Source: Mycoplasmatota bacterium (GTDB lineage Bacteria > Bacillota_I > Bacilli_A > Acholeplasmatales > Acholeplasmataceae). From it: a stretch of 53,483 nt of DNA. The notes under the pieces were generated by a model. That model ran no database searches and was not told the origin of the DNA. It was given only the letters and a program-made list of their open reading frames with translations. Both the position numbers and the translations under genes were made by a program. This document shows positions 16,522 to 25,900 of the stretch, piece after piece; position 1 is the stretch's first letter, and every line of letters starts with the position of its first letter. Where the stretch lies: the NCBI GenBank assembly GCA_024650045.1, contig JANKMU010000014.1, positions 1-53,483 on the forward strand, given 5' to 3'.

Positions 16522-17478
16522 CTAGTATTTCTCTTTTTGATTTTTGATCTCTTCACAAAATTGAACATAGTTTTCATATCTTGAAGCTATAATCTCTTTT
16601 TTTACAACAGCTTCTATAATAGCACAACCTGGTTCATTTAAATGTAAACATTTTGTATTAAACTTACAATCCATCGATAAGTCTACAAAGTCTGGATAAA
16701 AGTGTCTTAATTCATCCATATGATAGATTGTAAACTCTATTTTAGAAAACCCTGGGGTATCAACGATATAACCTTCGTTATATGTATATAACTCAGTATG
16801 TCTTGTTGTATGCTTACCACGACCTAAAGCTTTTGATATTTCTTGAGTCTTTAAGCCTAGTTCTGGCATTAAAGCGTTTAGTAAAGTTGATTTACCGACA
16901 CCGGTTTGACCCGCTAAAACAGTTATTTTATCTTTAAATATATTTGCTAGTACATCAATACCAATACGTTCTTTACTGTTGACATAATAGATCTTATAAT
17001 CCATTTTTTTATAATAGTCTAAATCTTTTTTTAACGCATTTAATTGTTCTTCAGGAATCAAGTCGATTTTAGAGATAATAATAACTGGGTCTAAATGCTC
17101 TTGATTCATAATAATTAAGAACTTATCTAATAAGTGAAAACTGAAATCAGGATTAACAGCAGAAAAAACGAGTAAAACTTGGTCAATATTACATACATCT
17201 GGACGATCTAGGTCGTTTTTTCTAGGTAGGATTTCTCTGATGATGATCTGATCTTCAGCATCATCAAACAAAACATAATCTCCTACTTTAGGACTTACGG
17301 TTGTTATTTTTTGTTCTTTTTTGGTTTTCTTACTTGTTTTTTTATAAAAAGAACTGTCTTCATCAAGTTTCATGTATCTAAATTTTCCGCTTGCTTGAGC
17401 AATCACTTCTTGATTGTTTTCTAAATCAATTAAAGTATAGTGATTACTAATCATTTTTTTAATAAAACCTTTTTTCAA
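16522..17478 (-). CDS. rsgA: Ribosome small-subunit-dependent GTPase A
   Basis: 318 residues, with the start taken as TTG 17478 because AGGAGG lies 5 nt upstream. The next Met is residue 9, leaving no room for that site. An N-terminal OB fold is followed by a circularly permuted GTPase: G4 SKID first, then G1 GQTGVGKST, switch G2 (RGKHTTRH), and G3 DTPGFS. A C-terminal zinc knuckle follows (CKFNTKCLHLNEPGC). It checks late 30S maturation. In Bacillus the prpC-prkC pair lies between rlmN and rsgA; here rlmN is only 9 nt upstream and that pair is gone. Confidence 0.95.
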   Translation of the reverse strand: MKKGFIKKMISNHYTLIDLENNQEVIAQASGKFRYMKLDEDSSFYKKTSKKTKKEQKITTVSPKVGDYVLFDDAEDQIIIREILPRKNDLDRPDVCNIDQVLLVFSAVNPDFSFHLLDKFLIIMNQEHLDPVIIISKIDLIPEEQLNALKKDLDYYKKMDYKIYYVNSKERIGIDVLANIFKDKITVLAGQTGVGKSTLLNALMPELGLKTQEISKALGRGKHTTRHTELYTYNEGYIVDTPGFSKIEFTIYHMDELRHFYPDFVDLSMDCKFNTKCLHLNEPGCAIIEAVVKKEIIASRYENYVQFCEEIKNQKEKY

Positions 17479-17487
17479 ATGTTCCTC

Positions 17488-18504
17488 CTAAATGTGTTGA
17501 CTTCTTAATTGTCCACATGCAGCATTAATATCATGACCTTGTTCTTTTCTTAAGGTTGCTTGAATGTTATGCTTCATGAGTGTATCGTAAAAATGATTCA
17601 TATTTTCTGGTTTTGAGCGTTGATAAGGCGCTTCTAGAACTTCATTATAAGGAATTAAATTCACATAGACATTTAAGCCTCTTAAGACTTTAACAAGTTC
17701 TAATGCGACTTCTTCAGTATCATTTAGACCATCGATTAAAATATATTCGATGGTGACACGACGATTCGTGACACCTAAATAATATTTAATCGCTCCAATG
17801 ACTTCTTCAACTGGATATCTTTGATTAATCTTCATGAGTTGTGTTCTAATCTTATTATTTGGAGCATGTAAACTAATTGCTAAGTTGACTTGCAGTCCCA
17901 TATGAGCATATTCTTTAATCTTAGGAACAATACCACTTGTTGATACGGTAATATGTCTTGCTCCAATTTCTAATCCTTTTGGATCATTAACTGTCTTTAA
18001 GAAATGCATTAATTCATCATAATTATCGAATGGTTCACCAATACCCATCACAACAACATAACTAATGCGTTCACCTAATAAAATCTCAGTTTGAATAATT
18101 TGAGCAAGAATTTCTCCAGCTGTTAAGTCTCTTTTTTTCTTTAATTGACCAGATGCACAAAAAGAGCATCCGATATTGCACCCAACTTGAGTTGTTACAC
18201 AAACGCTATTCCCATAATGATGTTTCATTAATACTGTTTCAATCAAATGACCGTCATGAAGGCTATATAAGCACTTTAACGTCCCATCTTGACTCACATG
18301 CTTTAAAACAAGCTCTAGGGCTTGAACTTTAAAGTTTTCTTCTAACAATTCAACTAAATCATTAGGTATATTTAACATCTCTTTAAAACTTTGAACTTTT
18401 TGTTTATATAAGTACTGCCATATTTGGTTTGCACGGTATTTTTTATGGTTGTTACTTAATAAGAATTCTACTAACTCTTCGTGAGTTAGGTCATAAATTA
18501 GCAT
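17488..18504 (-). CDS. rlmN: 23S rRNA/tRNA A2503/A37 C2-methyltransferase
   Basis: 338 residues, a dual-specificity radical-SAM methylase. The iron-sulfur motif CNIGCSFCASG is intact (CxxxCxxC), and the resolving Cys near the C-terminus (NAACGQLR) is present, as is GEPFDNY in the SAM-binding region. It methylates A2503 of 23S rRNA and A37 of some tRNAs, supporting decoding accuracy. It is the first gene of the rlmN-rsgA-rpe-thiN operon. An extended -10 (TGTATAATAT, around 18520-18529) lies about 20 nt upstream. Confidence 0.95.
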   Translation of the reverse strand: MLIYDLTHEELVEFLLSNNHKKYRANQIWQYLYKQKVQSFKEMLNIPNDLVELLEENFKVQALELVLKHVSQDGTLKCLYSLHDGHLIETVLMKHHYGNSVCVTTQVGCNIGCSFCASGQLKKKRDLTAGEILAQIIQTEILLGERISYVVVMGIGEPFDNYDELMHFLKTVNDPKGLEIGARHITVSTSGIVPKIKEYAHMGLQVNLAISLHAPNNKIRTQLMKINQRYPVEEVIGAIKYYLGVTNRRVTIEYILIDGLNDTEEVALELVKVLRGLNVYVNLIPYNEVLEAPYQRSKPENMNHFYDTLMKHNIQATLRKEQGHDINAACGQLRSQHI

Positions 18505-18548
18505 ATCATCACCTACACCATATTATACATGAAAATTGAAATTTTTCA

Positions 18549-18579
18549 TAAAATAAACCTGAAAGCTCAGGTTTATTTT
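18549..18579 (-). terminator. Terminator of the pheST operon
   Basis: A perfect 12-bp stem AAATAAACCTGA/TCAGGTTTATTT with a 4-nt loop overlaps the pheT stop codon and is followed by TTTATG, a modest T-tail. Confidence 0.8.
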
Positions 18580-20930
18580 CTTATTGTTGCTTGATATGAA
18601 AATGCAAGCCTATTGGTTATTTTTTTCATCAATTGATCGACTTCATCGCTACCTAATGTTTTATCTGTATCATTGAACACTAAGTTAAATGCAATCGACT
18701 TTTTACCTTTTTCAATATTAGAACCTTGATAAATATCAAAGACATCTAAACTCGTTAAATTTTTCCTTGCTGTTTGCTTAATCATATCGATTAATTCAAT
18801 TGCTTGAATGTTTTCATCAACGACGATTGCCATATCTCTTGTGATGCTTGGATATTTACTGACGACTTGATAATCAACTTGTGTGGTTTCTTCAAGTAAT
18901 GTAGTGATATTCATTTCTAAACAATATGTTTTATCGATATCTAATCGCTTCGCTTCATTTGGATGAAGTTCTGCGATATGTCCAATCACTTTTTTGTTGT
19001 ATAAGATATTGGCTTGACGGTATGGATGAAAAACATCGATTTGACTTGTATTTTCATAAGTGAATTCAATACCTAATGGATTAAACACAGATGCTAAAAT
19101 ACCTTTTAATAAATAGAAATCAGGTGTTATTTTTTCTTTCTTCCATGGGTTTTTATGCCATGGTCCTGATAAAGCAATCCCTAAATGTGTTGGTTCAATT
19201 CCTTTAGCAAAACAATGTCCGATTTCAAAGACTGCAACACTTTCCTGCTGTCTGGATTGATTGTATCTTATCGTTTCCAGTAAGCCATGAACTAAACTTT
19301 GTCTTAAGGTCTTTTTATCTTCTGATAAAGGCATTAAGATCGATACTGCGTCACCAATTCTATTGTATCTATAGACTTCATCTGTTGGTAATAAACTATA
19401 AGTAATGACTTCAGTTAAACCAAGATTTGCGAGTTGATGACGAATCGCTCTTAATCTTTTTTGTTTACTTGTTAATCTGCCTGTTAAAGGTGCTTGAATG
19501 GTTTGCATTGGGATTTTATCCAATCCATACATTCTAGCAACTTCTTCAACTAAATCTGCGGGTATTAAGATATCTTTACGATAACTTGGTGCTGTTATTT
19601 CAAAAGTGTTATCTAATACTTTATATGTATAGTTATAAGCTTCAAAATAAGAGATGAGTTCTTTTTCAGGAATGGTTACACCTAATCTTTGATTGAAATA
19701 ATCTTTAGCAACGGTTATTTTAGGATTTTTAACTTGATAGCGGATACTTTTGCTAACACCTTTAGACACCTTAGCATCACATAGTTCAACCAATAATTCT
19801 GTTGCTCTTTCTAAACCTAAATAAACACGTTCATCATCAATACCTCTTTCAAAACGATAAGATGAATCACTCTTTAAATCTAATCTTTTACTTGTTTTAT
19901 AAATATGCTTAGGATCAAAATAAGCTGCTTCTAAGACAACACTTGATGAGTCATCATCAATCATGGAATCAAGTAGACCCATAACACCACCGATTGCAAT
20001 CACTTTTTTACCATTAGTTATGACAACATCGCTTGCTTCTAGTGTTCTTTTTTCTTCATCTAAAGTAACAACCTTTTCACCTTTTTTAGCATTTCTAACT
20101 AAGATGGTATCAGATCCTAACTTCTTATAATCAAACATATGAAGTGGTGTTCCGTATTCGAGCATCACATAATTACTAATGTCAACGACATTATTTATTG
20201 GTTTAATATCTTGAGCTAGAAGAGCACTTTTTAACCACCAAGGTGATGGTTTAACTTTAACGTTTTCAAAGTGCCTTGCATAATATCTGCCGCAACCATC
20301 GGTATCGATTTCGACTTTTATCGGATTTTTCTTTGTTTCTTCTTTGATTTTGAATTCTTTAAGTTTTACTTTTTGATTCGTCATTGATGCTAAATCATAA
20401 GCAAACCCTAAAACCGATAATAAATCAGCGCGATTAGGCGTTAGTCCTAATTCCATCACCCATCCATCTAAAGATAGATGCTTTAATGCTGGGCTTCCGA
20501 TTTCTCTTGGTCCATCAAAATAATAGATACCATCTTTAAACGTTTCAGGTATATATTTTTCATCAATAGCTAATTCATTTAAAGAACAAATCATGCCATT
20601 TGAATCAATACCACGAATTCTTGTGCTCTTGATTTGAAAATCTCCAGGAAGTATTGTACCAACTTGAGCAACAATGACATATTGTCCTTTAGCAACATTC
20701 GCTGCACCACAGACAATTTGCTCAACACGATCGCCTAAATCAACTGTTGTAACTTGAAGCGTATCCGCATTAGGATGTTTTTCACAAGTTAAAACATGAC
20801 CAATTATTAAGTCAGTCGATGGATTAAGCATTTCAAACGCATCAACTTCTATAATCTTTTGATTGGTAATCTCTAAAACGTTATTCGGGATATTTACCCA
20901 TTGATTTAACATATTTTCGATAATTTTCAT
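18573..20930 (-). CDS. pheT: Phenylalanyl-tRNA synthetase beta subunit
   Basis: 785 residues, normal for the bacterial long beta chain. An N-terminal EMAP/OB tRNA-binding domain (about 40-150, VGHVLTCEKHPNADTL) is followed by the B3/B4 editing domain, the B5 region, the catalytic-like core and a C-terminal ferredoxin-fold anticodon-binding domain (KYPSITRDMAIVVD). It forms an alpha2beta2 enzyme with PheS and edits mischarged Tyr-tRNA-Phe. The start overlaps pheS by 4 nt (ATGA). Expression is set by the T-box upstream of pheS. Confidence 0.97.
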   Translation of the reverse strand: MKIIENMLNQWVNIPNNVLEITNQKIIEVDAFEMLNPSTDLIIGHVLTCEKHPNADTLQVTTVDLGDRVEQIVCGAANVAKGQYVIVAQVGTILPGDFQIKSTRIRGIDSNGMICSLNELAIDEKYIPETFKDGIYYFDGPREIGSPALKHLSLDGWVMELGLTPNRADLLSVLGFAYDLASMTNQKVKLKEFKIKEETKKNPIKVEIDTDGCGRYYARHFENVKVKPSPWWLKSALLAQDIKPINNVVDISNYVMLEYGTPLHMFDYKKLGSDTILVRNAKKGEKVVTLDEEKRTLEASDVVITNGKKVIAIGGVMGLLDSMIDDDSSSVVLEAAYFDPKHIYKTSKRLDLKSDSSYRFERGIDDERVYLGLERATELLVELCDAKVSKGVSKSIRYQVKNPKITVAKDYFNQRLGVTIPEKELISYFEAYNYTYKVLDNTFEITAPSYRKDILIPADLVEEVARMYGLDKIPMQTIQAPLTGRLTSKQKRLRAIRHQLANLGLTEVITYSLLPTDEVYRYNRIGDAVSILMPLSEDKKTLRQSLVHGLLETIRYNQSRQQESVAVFEIGHCFAKGIEPTHLGIALSGPWHKNPWKKEKITPDFYLLKGILASVFNPLGIEFTYENTSQIDVFHPYRQANILYNKKVIGHIAELHPNEAKRLDIDKTYCLEMNITTLLEETTQVDYQVVSKYPSITRDMAIVVDENIQAIELIDMIKQTARKNLTSLDVFDIYQGSNIEKGKKSIAFNLVFNDTDKTLGSDEVDQLMKKITNRLAFSYQATIRK

Positions 20931-21943
20931 CGGTTTACCCCCTTAAATTGTTTCAAGAACCTTAAATCATTGGTATAAAAATGACGGATGTCATCGATAT
21001 TATATTTCAATATAGCAATACGTTCTACACCAATACCAAACGCGAAGCCTTGGAATTCTTCAGGATTATATCCACCCATACGAAGAACTTCTGGATGAAC
21101 AACACCAGCACCAAGTAATTCAATATAACCGATTGTTCCATCTTTTTTCATATACGAAACATCAACTTCTACGCTAGGTTCTGTAAATGGAAAATATGAT
21201 GGTCTTAAACGAATAATACGTTCAGGTCCTAATAAATGTCTAACCATCTTTAATAAAGCATCTTTTAAATTAGTAAATGAAATATTTCTATCAACGACTA
21301 AGCCTTCAATTTGCATAAATTGATGGCTATGGGTAGGGTCATCATCATCTCTACGGTAAACTTTACCTGGACAAATGATTCTTAAGGGTTTACCTTCTTT
21401 ATCTAACATCGTTCTAGCTTGTACAGGTGAAGTATGTGTTCTAAGTAATATCGTATCATCAGTATAAAAAGAATCTTGCATATCTCTTGCTGGATGATCT
21501 TGTCCGAAATTCATCATTTCAAAGTTATAATGATCATTTTCTAATTCAGGTCCTTCAGCAACCTCATAACCCATACCAACAAACAAGTCTTCTAAATCTT
21601 CGATGACTTGGTTTAATGGATGTACTGAACCTTCATAAAATTGATAACCCGGTAGGGTAACATCAATTTTTTCTGTCTCTAGTGTTTTTAATAGTTCTTG
21701 ATTTTCTAGTTGTTGTTTCTTTTCATAAAGTGCTACTTCAATACTTTCTTTCGTTTTATTGACTTCTTGGCCAAATGCAGGTCTTTCTTCTTGAGGTAAA
21801 TCTCTTAATTTACCCATCATTAAAGACACATGACCTTTTTTACTAAGATAGTTATTCTTAATTTCGTTAAGTGCACTTAAACTATCTGCAGTTTTAATTT
21901 CTTCTAATGCTTGTTTTTGTAGGTCTTTAAGTTGTTCAACCAT
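20927..21943 (-). CDS. pheS: Phenylalanyl-tRNA synthetase alpha subunit
   Basis: 338 residues: an N-terminal coiled-coil arm (about 1-90), then the class II catalytic core with motif 2 (KVYRRDDDDPTHSHQF) and motif 3 (GFAFGIGVERIAILKY). It activates Phe and, with PheT, charges tRNA-Phe. The start has GAAGGAG and is placed directly behind the T-box antiterminator/terminator. Confidence 0.97.
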   Translation of the reverse strand: MVEQLKDLQKQALEEIKTADSLSALNEIKNNYLSKKGHVSLMMGKLRDLPQEERPAFGQEVNKTKESIEVALYEKKQQLENQELLKTLETEKIDVTLPGYQFYEGSVHPLNQVIEDLEDLFVGMGYEVAEGPELENDHYNFEMMNFGQDHPARDMQDSFYTDDTILLRTHTSPVQARTMLDKEGKPLRIICPGKVYRRDDDDPTHSHQFMQIEGLVVDRNISFTNLKDALLKMVRHLLGPERIIRLRPSYFPFTEPSVEVDVSYMKKDGTIGYIELLGAGVVHPEVLRMGGYNPEEFQGFAFGIGVERIAILKYNIDDIRHFYTNDLRFLKQFKGVNR

Positions 21944-21961
21944 AATTATTTCTCCTTCTTT

Positions 21962-22176
21962 GCAAAAAATAAAAGTCCCTAGATTAATATCTAAGGACGT
22001 AATTTATACGCGGTACCACCTTAGTTCTAGAATCAAATTCTAGCCCTTAAAACCTTTAACGCAGGTATACGGGTGTGATTAGCACCTCTCAAAGATGAAT
22101 TCATTAAACTGATTTGGCATAGCTTCCACCATCCTATGCTCTCTAAACAAATCATCATTTAACTACTACTTCTTAT
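21962..22176 (-). promoter_or_regulatory. T-box riboswitch (Phe) of the pheST operon
   Basis: The T-box sequence AAGGTGGTACCGCG lies at about 22009-22022. Stem I (AGAGAGCATAGG.. near 22143) contains GAATTCATC with a TTC phenylalanine specifier (22099-22097). An intrinsic terminator stem GTCCTTAGAT/ATCTAGGGAC plus T-run follows at 21965-21999. Uncharged tRNA-Phe would stabilise the antiterminator and permit pheST transcription. A -10 TATAAT lies at 22187-22182. Confidence 0.93.
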
Positions 22177-22189
22177 CAATGATTATAAA

Positions 22190-22903
22190 TTAATTTCTTC
22201 TCGATGATAGTATAGCAAGAAATCTTAATAATTCAAAGTAAATCCAAACGATTGTTACCATTAGACCTACAGAAACCATCCATTCATATGATTTATCTGC
22301 GCCACTTTCAACAATCATTTCAGCACGATCAAAATCTAATGTCAACATTAACGCACCAAATACAATTAAGACACCACTAATCAGTAATGCATATTGCGAA
22401 GTGAAAAATATTGATGTTAAACCAAAGATTAAACTTAATACGAAGAATAGCATAATACTTAATAGTACGCTATACATGATTTTTCTAAATCGTGGGGTAA
22501 CTCTAATGGTTCTACTTGAATATAAGAATAACATCACAGTAAAGATTGATCCTGTACCGATTAATGCAGCAAATGCAACACCTGGTACCATCATTTCAAA
22601 TATTAAAGTGACAACCCCTAAAATAAAGCCTTCTGAAATCGCATAGATTAATGAAAAAGGCATAGCTAGTCTAGGACTTCTGGTTGCTACTAAAACGGAG
22701 ATTAATGCAATAATAAAAGCTGCAATTAATGCTGGATAAAACATTTCAGCTGGGATTAACATCAGTGAAAGATATCCACTAATCACTGCAGTAATTAATA
22801 GTAATGCTGTTTTACCGATAATGCCACGATATGTCGCCGCTTCGCTACCGACATAAGCTTCACTTCTTTCAAGTGATCTAAATACTGGATTAGAACTACG
22901 CAT
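22190..22903 (-). CDS. Bax inhibitor-1/YccA-family membrane protein
   Basis: 237 residues; ATG 22903 is preferred because AAAGGAG is 9 nt upstream (the in-frame TTG at 22912 overlaps it). A short polar N-terminus (SNPVFRSLERSEAYVGSEAA) precedes about seven transmembrane helices, the standard BI-1-like layout; conserved Asp residues near the end (TLDFDRAEMIVESGADKSYEW) match the pH-sensing region of this family. Members are proton-sensitive calcium leak channels or membrane-stress proteins; the bacterial role is poorly defined. It lies between polC and the pheST leader, with its own promoter. Confidence 0.9.
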   Translation of the reverse strand: MRSSNPVFRSLERSEAYVGSEAATYRGIIGKTALLLITAVISGYLSLMLIPAEMFYPALIAAFIIALISVLVATRSPRLAMPFSLIYAISEGFILGVVTLIFEMMVPGVAFAALIGTGSIFTVMLFLYSSRTIRVTPRFRKIMYSVLLSIMLFFVLSLIFGLTSIFFTSQYALLISGVLIVFGALMLTLDFDRAEMIVESGADKSYEWMVSVGLMVTIVWIYFELLRFLAILSSRRN

Positions 22904-22932
22904 ATGACTCAACTCCTTTGAATTCTAATATC

Positions 22933-22962
22933 ATTATATAATAATAAATTATTAAAGTGCAA
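22933..22962 (-). promoter_or_regulatory. Promoter of the BI-1-like gene
   Basis: Minus-strand -35 TTGCAC (22962-22957), 18-bp spacer, -10 TATAAT (22938-22933). The -35 lies inside the last codons of polC. Confidence 0.6.
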
Positions 22963-25900
22963 ATAAACCGGCATCTATCACATTATTTTCCGCTTTTAAA
23001 TCTTTAAATGCACCAAATTGTTCTAATTTTTCAAAAACTGTCTTATTAATCTTAGTTCTATCTTTAACATCATCTCTTGATGTAAAAGGTTTTTCTATTC
23101 GTTTTTCAATGATATCATGAGCAACAGACTCACCTAAACCATCGATTGCACTAAATGGCATTCTAAGACCCTTTTCTTCCATGGTGAAGGTTGTTGCTGA
23201 TGACTTATTAATATCGATTGGTAAAAACTCAAATCCTCTTTTTGTCATTTCTAGGGCAACACCAAGAGTCACGATTAAGTTCTCATCTTTTACTTTTCTA
23301 CTATATTGTTGAATATTGTTTAGTGAGATTAATTGATTGCGGATCGCATTCGATCCTGCAACCATATTTTCATAATCGAATTGAACCGCTCTTTTTGAGA
23401 AGAATCCACTATAGAAAAGTAAGGGTTGATAAATCTTAAACCAAGCAATACGCATTGCCATAATTACATAAGCTGTTGCATGTGCTTTCGGAAACATATA
23501 CTTAATTTGACTAGCTGACCATATGTACCATTCTGGCACATTATTTTTTCTCATTTCTTGTTCGTAATCTAACCAGGTTGCTTTATCTTTACTTGGTTTA
23601 CCTTTACGCACAAACTCCATAATATCAAATGCTTTTAAAGGCTGAAGACCACGTTCGGTTAATTGGACCATAATATCATCACGACAAGCGATAATATCAT
23701 CAAATGGAATTTTACCGTGTTCGGTATTTCCGGTGACTAGATTTTGAGCATTTTTAAGCCAAACATCCGTTCCATGAGATAAACCTGATATCTTAACTAA
23801 ACCTGCAAATGTATTCGGTTTAGTATCTTGTAACATTTGTCTTGTAAAAGGTGTACCAAACTCTGGAATCGCATAGGATGCAACTTCACTCATGATTTCA
23901 TGTTCTTTAACACCAATAATTGAAGTTCCTGAAAAGAGTTCATAAACTCTTGGGTCATCTAAAGGAATATCTTGAGCTTTATCAAATGGAAAATCATTAG
24001 GATGCTCAAAGACATAATCCATTAAGAATTTAATCATCGTTGGATCATCATGACCTAAGATATCTAATTTTAATAAGTTTGCTTCAAATGAGTGATAATC
24101 AAAATGCGTTGTCTTCCATTCTGATGATGTATCATCTGCAGGATACTGTATTGGCGTGACATCATAAATCGTTTTCGATTTAGGAACAACAACGATACCA
24201 CCAGGATGTTGACCTGTAGAACGTTTCACACCTTCTATTTTTTTAGCAAGTCTTTCTATTTGAGCACTTCTAACTTCTAGTTTTTTATCTTCTAAATAAC
24301 CCTTAACATAACCATATGCATTTCTTTCAGCAACCGTTTGTATGGTTCCTGCTCTAAACGTATGATCTGCACCAATTAAATCTCTAACATATGTATGAGC
24401 AATCGATTGATAATCTCCTGAAAAGTTTAGATCAATATCAGGGATTTTATCACCATCAAAACCTAAGAAAGTTTCAAATGGAATGTCATGACCATCTTTG
24501 ACTAATCTTTTTCCACAAATTGGACAATCTTTAGTTGGTAAGTCAAAGCCTGATTGAATACCTTTCATAAAGGGTTGAAATGCCTTCTGTTCTTCTGTAA
24601 TGCCGTATTTGTGTATTTCCTCATCTGTAAAGTGAAACACCGTAAAATCGCCATTAGGGCAGCGATAATGAGGTTTTAAAGGGTTAACTTCGGTAATATC
24701 AAGCAATGTAGCAATCAAAGATGACCCTACAGACCCTCTTGAACCTACTAAATAACCATCCTCTAGGGATTTCTTAACCAATAGATGTGAAATATAATAG
24801 TTCGGTGCGAACTCATTTTCAATAATGTTTTTTAATTCTCTGGTGACTCGATCTCTAACCATTTGGTGAGGATCGAGTCCATAGATGGCTTGCATCTTAT
24901 CATAGACTAATCTTCTAACTTCACTGGATATGCTATCAATTCCTAAAAGATCCTTAAAGGCATCATCTGGAAGTGAATAAAGTTGTTTAGGAAATGCTTG
25001 AATCTTTTCAATCATGTTATTTAACAATTGTGTATTTTTAACAACGATTTCATAAGCTAATTCTTTACCTAAAAATGCCATTGACTTCATCATTTCATCG
25101 GTGGTTAAAAAATACTGTTCTGGCATCGTATCATATCTTGATAAATCATGGATACCTCCTCCAACGAGTGGGGTTCTAATATAGATTTCTCGATATAATA
25201 CATCTTTTTTCTCTAAGTAGTGAACATCACCTGAAGCGATAATGATTTTATCGAGTTCTTTGGCGTATCTAACAATTTTAGTAATAACAGCTTCGATAAT
25301 CTCATCACCATAAGCCCCTAATTGATCTTTTAAATGTTTATAAGCTTGTGGAGGTTGAACTTCAATATAGTCATAAAATGAAATGGCCTCTTTTAAATCA
25401 TCATCACTACGATTGAATGCTGCTTCAAAAACATCACCTTTTGCACAACCACTACCAACTAAAATGCCTTCTCTATATTTTGTTAATATTGATTTTAATG
25501 TTCTTGGACCCCCATAAAAATGAGAGGTTAATGCATCACTTACGATTCTAAAGAGATTTTTATAACCTATTTGATTTTGTGTTAATACGTTAATATGATA
25601 AGGCATGATATGTTTCCATGCTTCTTTTTCATCGATATTTTCGTTAATTTCATGATACTGTTTTATATTTTTCTTTAATAAGTCATTGAGCATTGATAAC
25701 CAAATTTGTGCTGTTACATAAGCATCATCTTCTGCTCTATGGTGTTGTTCTTGTTTGACTTTAAATGATTTAGCAACTGCTTTTAAGTTAAATCGTTTAA
25801 GCGTATGATTATAAAAGTATCTTGATAGATTTAATGTATCGATAATTAAAGAGTCATCAAATTTAAGGTTTAAGGTTTTGGCATTTTCTTTAATGTGTCC

